DNA of 5,748 bases from Thiotrichaceae bacterium (GTDB lineage: Bacteria; Pseudomonadota; Gammaproteobacteria; Thiotrichales; Thiotrichaceae). Both the position numbers and the translations under genes were made by a program. The stretch is from the NCBI GenBank assembly GCA_027009095.1, contig JALVDG010000021.1:1-5748 (forward strand). Reading direction: 5' to 3'. A model generated the notes under the pieces. The model was not told the DNA's origin. It was given only the letters and a program-made list of their open reading frames with translations, and made no database searches. Shown here piece after piece: positions 1 through 4,420 of the stretch (position 1 is its first letter; every line of letters starts with the position of its first letter).

Positions 1-34
1 ATAATTTCAAGATATTTTTAGTGCGATTGCCCTA
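1..34. mobile_element. Terminal end of an inverted-repeat (MITE/IS-like) element, rest outside window
   Basis: The 15 bases at 20-34 (AGTGCGATTGCCCTA) match the right end of the complete element at 2149-2311, and their reverse complement matches its left end. The adjoining inner bases differ from both ends of that copy (GATATTTTT here, CTAATTTA there), so this is a related but not identical copy, or the end of a longer parent insertion sequence running off the left edge. The terminal TA could be a duplicated target dinucleotide, as made by IS630/mariner-type transposases, but this cannot be decided with one end visible. Confidence 0.6.
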
Positions 35-125
35 TCTTTTTGGCTCTGACCTATTGCTTCAGCTCCACGAATACTTGGTAAGAGGACTTTCACCTCTCTA
101 GTTCTGTGCCATGCCCGACACACAC
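35..125 (-). mobile_element. Probable truncated group II intron, 5' end (domain I start)
   Basis: Read on the minus strand, this stretch has a GTGTG-type start followed by TCGGGCATGG at 110-119, then a hairpin AGAGG-TGAAAGT-CCTCT at 81-97. An intron 5' end of the form GTGYG...CGGCATGG followed by a GGTGAAAGTCC stem is typical of bacterial group II introns, notably those that insert beside stem-loops (class C). Only about 90 bases are recognisable before the sequence meets the element end at position 34, and no intron-encoded reverse transcriptase or domain V/VI is in the window. The exact 5' splice site (about 121-125) is uncertain because of the GTGTGTGT run. The assignment rests on motif memory, so it is moderate at best. 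The alternative is an unrelated structured non-coding sequence. Confidence 0.45.
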
Positions 126-147
126 GCCGTATTGGATGCTTTGAATT

Positions 148-250
148 GCTCCCGCAGGGCAAGCCAGAAAGCGGTCATCCACATTGTTGCACTTTTTGTG
201 AGGGAATAACCATTCACTGCAAAGTGCGCCTAGTGGCTAACCGCTTTCTG
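148..250. repeat. Large imperfect hairpin downstream of trmJ
   Basis: An 11-base perfect inverted repeat, CAGAAAGCGGT (165-175) and ACCGCTTTCTG (240-250), is continued inward by CCAC/GTGG (179-182 with 233-236), GCACTTT/AAAGTGC (189-195 with 221-227) and GTGA/TCAC (198-201 with 214-217). Together these give one long interrupted stem. A small hairpin GCT-CCC-GCA-GGG-CA-AGC (148-164) abuts it on the left. Neither strand has a T-run after the stem, so it is not a textbook intrinsic terminator for trmJ, though it lies in the right place to slow or end transcription. Class C group II introns favour sites next to such stem-loops, which fits the putative intron fragment alongside. It does not show clear integron attC core boxes. 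Confidence 0.65.
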
Positions 251-312
251 ACTCGCTATATCCGTTAATATAACCAGTATAACGTGGTTGGAGTACTCGT
301 AATTGTGGCTTA

Positions 313-1056
313 TTAAGAATGTGTATGCATGTTCTTTATTAAACGCTGTACCGATGCTAATGCTCCTCTTAGCATGCCCATTTCTTGAGAATCTAACTCG
401 GCACGTAAAAATAAATTACGAAAGCGTTGCATTGCCTTTCCTGGGTGATTTTTTATAATAAACCCTGTGTCATTGAGTATTTCTTCAAGTTGTTTGAAAA
501 AACGAGAAAATTCATCTGCTGAAGGTAAGTCTCTTTCAAAGCTTTTTTTATTTTTATTAGCAAAATTATCCGCTAAATACTGTTTATAAATTTCATAACT
601 CAATGTTTGTACTGCCATTGCAATATTTAAAGAGCTATAGTCTGGATTGGTTGGAATGGTGACGCGATAATTAGCTAAGACTAAATCATCATTATGTAAG
701 CCCATGCGTTCAGGACCAAAAATAAGTGCAACTGGTGATTTTTTAGCAGCTATATTTAATGCTTGTGCCATTTTTTCGGGCTGTAGCTCAGGTAAATCAT
801 CCCCCCGTATTCTTGCGGTACTGGCAATGACTAATGAGCAGTCTTTCACTGCCTCGTATAAGCTATCGACAACTATTGCTTGCTCCACTGCACTTGTTGC
901 ACCTGCCGCCATCTTAATCGCGTCATCAGAGGGAAAGTCTCGCGGCTTTACTAAATACAACTGGCTCAGCCCCATTGTTTTCATCGAACGGGCTGCTGAA
1001 CCAATATTTCCCGCATGAAAGGTACGCACCATAACAATACGGATATTGTCTAACAT
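313..1056 (-). CDS. trmJ: tRNA (cytidine/uridine-2'-O-)-methyltransferase TrmJ
   Basis: This gene encodes the SAM-dependent SPOUT (TrmH-family) enzyme that 2'-O-methylates position 32 in the anticodon loop of several tRNAs. The 247-residue product is very close to the E. coli length of 246. Motif 1, HAGNIGSAARSMKTMG (residues 14-29), contains the conserved Asn17 and the catalytic-type Arg23. Motif 2, FGPERMGL, is at 113-120. Motif 3, IPTNPDYSSLNIAMAVQ, is at 134-150 and forms the knotted cofactor site. Residues about 160-247 are the charged helical C-terminal extension typical of TrmJ rather than of other TrmH proteins. The ATG lies only 6 bases after the trhO stop codon and has no good Shine-Dalgarno sequence, so translation is probably coupled to trhO in one transcript. 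No frameshift or missing motif is seen. TrmH/TrmL-like relatives are less likely because of the TrmJ-type motifs and C-terminal part. Confidence 0.95.
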   Translation of the reverse strand: MLDNIRIVMVRTFHAGNIGSAARSMKTMGLSQLYLVKPRDFPSDDAIKMAAGATSAVEQAIVVDSLYEAVKDCSLVIASTARIRGDDLPELQPEKMAQALNIAAKKSPVALIFGPERMGLHNDDLVLANYRVTIPTNPDYSSLNIAMAVQTLSYEIYKQYLADNFANKNKKSFERDLPSADEFSRFFKQLEEILNDTGFIIKNHPGKAMQRFRNLFLRAELDSQEMGMLRGALASVQRLIKNMHTHS

Positions 1057-1062
1057 GATGAT

Positions 1063-2052
1063 TTAAGAAGCTCGCTGTTTATTTTTTTGTTTTAACTTTG
1101 CTTCACGATTAGCGGCTATGTACTTTACAACATCCCCGCCAATATGTGTTTCACCGCGTTTTTTAGCTAACTCTATTTGCTTTTCACGTTCGGCAAATCG
1201 TGCTTTTTGCTCATCGGTATATTTATCGATACAGTGATGGCAACTCACTCCTTTTACATAATGCTCACTGAGCTTTTCCTCTTCAGTAATGGGCATGCGA
1301 CAGGCATGGCACTGATCATATTTTCCTTTCTGTAAATGATGATCCACCGTAATGCGATCGTCAAAAACAAAGCATTCACCTTCCCAACGTGATTTATCGA
1401 TTGGCATTTCTTCTAAGTATTTAAGAATGCCTCCTTTTAAATGATAAACCTCTTCAAAGCCTAATTCTTTTACATAAGCAGTTGATTTTTCACAGCGAAT
1501 ACCACCTGTACAAAACATCGCTATTTTTTTATGTTTATTTTTATCAAAATTATCGGCGATATACTGGGGGAACTCACTAAAGGATGCGATTCCAGGGTTT
1601 ACTGCATTTTTGAATGTACCAACTTGATATTCATAATGGTTACGTGTATCGACTAGTAAAACTTCAGGGTCATCCAATAATTCGTTCCATTCTTCAGGGG
1701 TGCAGTAAGTGCCAACAACACTAAGCGGATCAACACCCTCAACACGCATCGTGACGATTTCTTTTTTGAGTTTAACTTTAGTACGCTTGAAAGGATAAAC
1801 GTCGGTATAAGATTCTTTCGTATCAATATCGGCTAAACGGAGATCACTTCGCAACCATGCTAGTAACGCATCGATTGATTCTCGTGTACCTGCAACCGTG
1901 CCATTAATACCTTCATGTGCCAGAATTAATGTACCACGTACATTATTAGCCTTCATAACAGACAATAAAGGCTGTTGAATTTCGGTATGATTATCAAGCG
2001 TGACAAATTTATAAAGCGCACATACGACAATGGGCATTGTTGGATTAGACAT
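1063..2052 (-). CDS. trhO: tRNA uridine(34) hydroxylase TrhO (rhodanese family)
   Basis: TrhO (formerly YceA/UPF0176) performs the oxygen-dependent hydroxylation of tRNA U34 to ho5U, the first step toward cmo5U or mcmo5U. I place the start at 2052 ([10 protein letters not shown]), giving 329 residues against about 350 in E. coli. An in-frame ATG at 2103 would add 17 residues, but it overlaps a perfect TATAAT box and is probably upstream of the mRNA start, whereas the ATG at 2052 has AGAGGA six bases upstream. Residues about 1-100 form the N-terminal acylphosphatase-like domain. The rhodanese domain spans about 120-220, with [14 protein letters not shown] and the active loop CTGGIRCEK (catalytic Cys181, second Cys187). 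A C-terminal four-cysteine cluster (CHAC at 248-251 and CHHC at 271-274) probably binds metal. The tail is Lys/Arg-rich. It is the first gene of the trhO-trmJ pair. Confidence 0.95.
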   Translation of the reverse strand: MSNPTMPIVVCALYKFVTLDNHTEIQQPLLSVMKANNVRGTLILAHEGINGTVAGTRESIDALLAWLRSDLRLADIDTKESYTDVYPFKRTKVKLKKEIVTMRVEGVDPLSVVGTYCTPEEWNELLDDPEVLLVDTRNHYEYQVGTFKNAVNPGIASFSEFPQYIADNFDKNKHKKIAMFCTGGIRCEKSTAYVKELGFEEVYHLKGGILKYLEEMPIDKSRWEGECFVFDDRITVDHHLQKGKYDQCHACRMPITEEEKLSEHYVKGVSCHHCIDKYTDEQKARFAEREKQIELAKKRGETHIGGDVVKYIAANREAKLKQKNKQRAS

Positions 2053-2058
2053 ATTATT

Positions 2059-2064
2059 TCCTCT
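2059..2064 (-). promoter_or_regulatory. Ribosome binding site of trhO
   Basis: AGAGGA on the minus strand lies six bases before the ATG at 2052-2050. It decides the choice of start over the longer in-frame ATG at 2103. Confidence 0.8.
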
Positions 2065-2070
2065 ATGCGA

Positions 2071-2089
2071 TCTGGAACGTAAATCCAGA
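2071..2089 (-). other. Small hairpin in the trhO 5' leader
   Basis: TCTGGA (2071-2076) and TCCAGA (2084-2089) form a 6-bp stem with a 7-base loop, between the predicted transcript start near 2095 and the RBS. It could affect mRNA stability or ribosome access, but there is no further evidence for regulation. Confidence 0.4.
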
Positions 2090-2101
2090 GCAAAGGTAGG
2101 C

Positions 2102-2107
2102 ATTATA
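2102..2107 (-). promoter_or_regulatory. -10 box of the trhO-trmJ promoter
   Basis: A perfect TATAAT hexamer reads on the minus strand at 2107-2102. It predicts a transcript start near 2095 and a leader of about 43 bases. TTGTCA at 2136-2131 resembles a -35 box but lies 23 bases upstream, too far for normal sigma-70 spacing; the T-rich DNA at the correct distance is a poor -35. The -10 assignment is therefore better supported than any -35. The MITE-like element ends 13 bases upstream of TTGTCA. Confidence 0.6.
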
Positions 2108-2148
2108 CCTTTTATCTAAAAAAATAAAATTGACAACGCTTTATATTA

Positions 2149-2311
2149 TAGGGCAATCGCACTTAAATTTAGTTGACTTTAATGAACATTTTAAAATCAG
2201 CAAGTTACAAGGTTCGCAATTTTGCGAATAAATATAATTCACGAATTTTAAAATTATGTGAATTGTAAGTAGTTGATTTTGCAAGCCACTAATTTAAGTG
2301 CGATTGCCCTA
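2149..2311. mobile_element. Complete 163-bp MITE-like inverted-repeat element
   Basis: The left end TAGGGCAATCGCACTTAAAT and the right end ATTTAAGTGCGATTGCCCTA are inverted repeats; with one extra T on the left the match extends through CTAA/TTAG. A second inverted pair inside, 2193-2210 with 2263-2280, matches at 15 of 18 positions. The core holds two more hairpins: TTCGCA/TGCGAA (2213-2228), and AATTCAC/GTGAATT (2236-2264) around the palindrome AATTTTAAAATT. The element can thus fold almost end to end and has no coding capacity, as expected of a non-autonomous transposable element moved by a transposase encoded elsewhere. If the terminal TA is a target duplication the element proper is GGGC...GCCC, in IS630/mariner style. 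No longer direct repeat flanks it. The same end occurs at 20-34. Confidence 0.8.
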
Positions 2312-2412
2312 AAATATCAGTGAAAATTTTCATATCGTTTTTCGGATAAATAATTTATTGTTAGCTTCAAAAGAAAACACCGTGCGGTAGTAATCGCTAT
2401 GCAAGACAAATA
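2312..2412. other. AT-rich intergenic stretch between the two repeats
   Basis: No gene is visible here on either strand. The only structures noticed are a perfect 12-bp palindrome TGAAAATTTTCA (2321-2332) and the short inverted pair ACCG-TG-CGGT. Confidence 0.4.
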
Positions 2413-2499
2413 TTTTTTATAATCTAAATAATTGATTTTGCTTGCTGTGTTATTTTCTTCTGAACAGATAATCAATTACTTAGAATACATTATGAAAAA
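2413..2499. repeat. 87-bp imperfect inverted repeat upstream of the phosphatase gene
   Basis: The arm CTAAATAATTGATT (2424-2437) pairs with AATCAATTACTTAG (2470-2483) at 13 of 14 positions. The pairing resumes outward, after a 5-base bulge (2484-2488), with TTTTTTATAAT (2413-2423) against ATTATGAAAAA (2489-2499) at 10 of 11. CTGT/ACAG (2445-2448 with 2464-2467) extends it inward. The ends do not match the MITE at 2149-2311. It could be a second small mobile element or a structured leader of the downstream gene. Confidence 0.55.
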
Positions 2500-2554
2500 T
2501 TGTTGTGTATAGAAGAGTAGTAATGTTGAAAATTATAAAATAGACATATAAGTT

Positions 2555-3169
2555 ATGAACAAAAATGATATTTATATCGCTAGACATGGTCTTACTGAAT
2601 GGAATAAGATAAAAAAAATCCAAGGACAATCAAATAATTTAAAACTATCTCCTGAAGGAATAGCTCAAATGCAGTTATTGGGGAGATATTTGTCAAAAGT
2701 CGAAGAAAAATATATTGTCGCTTTAAGTCCAATGAAACGAGTGCAAGAATCTTTCAATATAGTAAATAAATACTTAAAAATAAAAAAAGAAGATGTTTAC
2801 ACCATCAATGAAATGAAAGAGATGAGTTTTGGTTCTTTTGAAGGAAAATTGAAATCAGATATTAAAAATCACTCCTTTTTTGAAGAAAGAAAAATAAAAA
2901 AATGGAGTACAAAGTACCCAGATGGGGAATCCTATGCTGACTTATTTCAGCGTTTATTGAACTCAAAACTGAGTAATATTTATCAAAAAGCAAAGGAAAC
3001 ACAAACAGCATTCCTTATAATCGGACATGAAAGTATAAATAGAGTTATTCCCCAAATATTAACACCAAACAGAGAAAGTAATGAACAGGCATCCAAAAAC
3101 AGACAAAAAAACAATGAAATCATCATTATAAAGGGTGCCTTAAAAAACAAGCTAAAAATACCTAGTTAG
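2555..3169 (+). CDS. Histidine phosphatase family protein (phosphoglycerate mutase-like)
   Basis: The 204-residue product belongs to the branch-1 histidine phosphatase superfamily, whose members hydrolyse phosphate esters through a phospho-histidine intermediate. The RHG motif is at residues 10-12 (ARHGLTEWN), with nucleophile His11 preceded by a beta strand. SPMKRVQES carries the phosphate-binding Arg62. EMKEMSFGSFEG (86-97) provides the acid residue, probably Glu89. IIGHES gives the second catalytic His158. All core residues are present, so an active enzyme is expected, but the substrate cannot be named; sugar-phosphate and alpha-ribazole phosphatases share this fold. There is no signal peptide or membrane segment. 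Codon use is strikingly A-rich, with many AAA, ATA and AGA codons, unlike the genes on either side. The ATG has no clear Shine-Dalgarno and no convincing promoter. Isolated between repeats and opposite in orientation to its neighbours, it is probably horizontally acquired. Confidence 0.88.
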   Translation: MNKNDIYIARHGLTEWNKIKKIQGQSNNLKLSPEGIAQMQLLGRYLSKVEEKYIVALSPMKRVQESFNIVNKYLKIKKEDVYTINEMKEMSFGSFEGKLKSDIKNHSFFEERKIKKWSTKYPDGESYADLFQRLLNSKLSNIYQKAKETQTAFLIIGHESINRVIPQILTPNRESNEQASKNRQKNNEIIIIKGALKNKLKIPS

Positions 3170-3244
3170 CTAACAAGTAATTTCAGTTGATAGTAGGAGT
3201 GAAAGCTTCAGCTTTTCAGTCATCAAGGTGAAGTTTAATAAGTG

Positions 3245-3268
3245 AGCATCTATAGTTTAGATGCTTTT
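3245..3268 (+). terminator. Putative rho-independent terminator of the phosphatase gene
   Basis: AGCATCTA (3245-3252) and TAGATGCT (3258-3265) form a perfect 8-bp stem with a 5-base loop, followed by a short T-run (3265-3268), 75 bases after the stop codon. The stem is AT-rich and the T-run short, so efficiency may be modest. The minus strand lacks a T-run after the stem, so it suits plus-strand transcription only. Confidence 0.5.
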
Positions 3269-3445
3269 GCTCTCTTTCTTACAAGGGCTACAACTTACTT
3301 TACTAAAGCATAGGATTCGATAAATCTCATTTAATCTTTTGCCTCGCCCAAAGTTATACCACCGATTCTGATAAGCAAAACGACTGAGTAAACATCCGCC
3401 TTGCCTATCGGCATGAGAAAAGATAAATCTTTCACTCTTTTTATA
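3257..3445 (-). pseudogene. Unidentified 62-codon protein-like frame without a start codon
   Basis: On the minus strand a frame stays open for 62 codons from just after a TGA (3448-3446) to a TAA (3259-3257). The conceptual peptide is not low-complexity: it contains SHADRQGGC, FAYQNRWYNFGRGKRL and a cysteine-rich end CFSKVSCSPCKKES. No ATG, GTG or TTG suitable as a start is seen in frame. Before the TGA the same frame reads LKISHPLDFD, which also looks protein-like. This suggests a gene remnant interrupted by a stop codon, or a frame open by chance. I do not recognise the family and give it low confidence. Confidence 0.25.
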
Positions 3446-3534
3446 TCAATCAAAGTCTAAGGGATGGCTGATTTTAAGTGACAAGACTGCATAACATCAG
3501 TTACTACTCCCTAAAAGGAACATATATTAAATTG

Positions 3535-4353
3535 TTACAGCTTACGATGCTTTAAAACGGGGAAGTTTTTACGGGCTTTCTTTTGTGCCTCTAAATCAAT
3601 ATCAATCATAATCACATCAGAGCCTCTTTTGCCTGAATCAATGATTCGTCCCCAGTAGTCAATGACCATGCTATTACCATGTGTTGTTCTACCATTTACA
3701 TGATAGCCACCTTGAGCAGGTGCAATGACATAGGCAAGATTCTCTATCGCGCGCGCGCGTAGTAAAGGTTGCCAGTGAGCTTTACCTGTCTCATCGGTAA
3801 AAGCTGAGGGTATTAAAAATATTTCTGCACCTTTTTCTACCATTGCACAATATAATTTAGGAAAACGTAAATCATAACAAACAGATAGACCTATTTTGCC
3901 AAAAGGCGTATCGACAACCACTATATCACTACCTTTTACTGTTGTTGCGCTTTCATTATAAACTTCATCATTACCACTACCATCAAGCACAACATCAAAA
4001 AGATGAATTTTGTCATAGCGAGCAACTTGCTTACCATTATTATCATACATTAGTGATGATGCGGTTGATTTTTTAGGGTCATCTGTTTTTAGCGGTATTG
4101 TACCTGATACTATCCACACACCTAAACTCTTCGCCAATTGTCTCAATACGTCTTGTATAAACCCCCCTTCACCTTCCTCTTCTGCAATTTCAACCCGCTC
4201 TTCTTCTGTCTTCGCCATAATGGCAAAACTTTCAGGAAGCACAATAAGGTCTGCTCCCTTATCTGCTGCTTTTTTTATTAAGCGTGCGGCTTCCATTAAA
4301 TTACCTTGTACTATTGGCCCTGATGCCATTTGTATTGCTGCGATTTTTGACAC
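3535..4353 (-). CDS. Carbon-nitrogen hydrolase, Nit1-type (probable deaminated glutathione amidase)
   Basis: The 272-residue product is a nitrilase-superfamily amidase with the Glu-Lys-Cys triad: Glu41 in VLPESFA, Lys115 in YDKIHLFDV, and nucleophile Cys159 in SVCYDLRFPKLY. The extra conserved Glu134 lies in YNESATT. HWQPLLRARAIEN (193-205) and APAQGGYHVNGRTTHGNSM (211-229) are characteristic of the Nit1 group, whose known activity is metabolite repair: hydrolysis of deaminated glutathione, a transaminase side product. Plant-type nitrilases and omega-amidase (Nit2) are less likely from these motifs, but substrate specificity is inferred. Translation begins at GTG (4353-4351), supported by an ideally placed AGAGGA. 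It lies 51 bases after rng on the same strand and is probably co-transcribed with it. The protein is cytoplasmic, full length and without a signal peptide. Confidence 0.92.
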   Translation of the reverse strand: MSKIAAIQMASGPIVQGNLMEAARLIKKAADKGADLIVLPESFAIMAKTEEERVEIAEEEGEGGFIQDVLRQLAKSLGVWIVSGTIPLKTDDPKKSTASSLMYDNNGKQVARYDKIHLFDVVLDGSGNDEVYNESATTVKGSDIVVVDTPFGKIGLSVCYDLRFPKLYCAMVEKGAEIFLIPSAFTDETGKAHWQPLLRARAIENLAYVIAPAQGGYHVNGRTTHGNSMVIDYWGRIIDSGKRGSDVIMIDIDLEAQKKARKNFPVLKHRKL

Positions 4354-4358
4354 TTCTT

Positions 4359-4364
4359 TCCTCT
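4359..4364 (-). promoter_or_regulatory. Ribosome binding site of nit, supporting a GTG start
   Basis: AGAGGA on the minus strand is five bases from the GTG at 4353. No in-frame ATG precedes the conserved N-terminus SKIAAIQMAS, so the GTG is the likely start. The site is the same hexamer as that of trhO. Confidence 0.8.
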
Positions 4365-4398
4365 AAAATAACGATATAATGGGTTGTGGGTGCTTAAT

Positions 4399-4420
4399 TT
4401 AAAACTACATTAAAACTACA
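4399..4420. repeat. 11-bp tandem duplication across the rng stop codon
   Basis: TTAAAACTACA occurs twice in direct succession (4399-4409 and 4410-4420). On the minus strand the first copy read encodes the last residues of RNase G and the second supplies the Met-TAG end. Removing one copy would change the end from DVVLM to DVVLN followed by TAA, so the protein is almost unaffected. Confidence 0.75.

Larger units (their letters stand above)
3170..3534. other. Intergenic region between convergent phosphatase and nit genes
   Basis: These 365 bases hold a likely terminator (3245-3268), a weaker hairpin GAAAGC-TTCA-GCTTTTC (3201-3217), and a protein-like open frame on the minus strand (3257-3445), each discussed separately or noted here. 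No convincing intrinsic terminator for nit was found next to its stop codon. Confidence 0.5.

Noticed and set aside
165..250. Integron attC site
   Set aside because: The hairpin lacks convincing RYYYAAC and GTTRRRY core boxes, and no integrase or gene cassette is visible.
165..250. Rho-independent terminator of trmJ
   Set aside because: The stem is long and interrupted, and no T-run follows it on the minus strand.
704..1018. Open frame of 104 codons on the plus strand
   Set aside because: It lies entirely antisense within trmJ, whose SPOUT motifs are unmistakable; the plus-strand peptide shows no recognisable domain.
2131..2136. TTGTCA as the -35 box of trhO
   Set aside because: The 23-base distance to TATAAT is well outside the usual 16-18 range.
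2149..2311. CRISPR array or tandem repeat
   Set aside because: The repeated end sequences are inverted, occur only at the element termini, and have no regularly spaced units.
2526..2552. Promoter TTGAAA-15-TATAAG for the phosphatase gene
   Set aside because: It would start transcription at about 2559, inside the coding region after the ATG at 2555, and the spacing is short.
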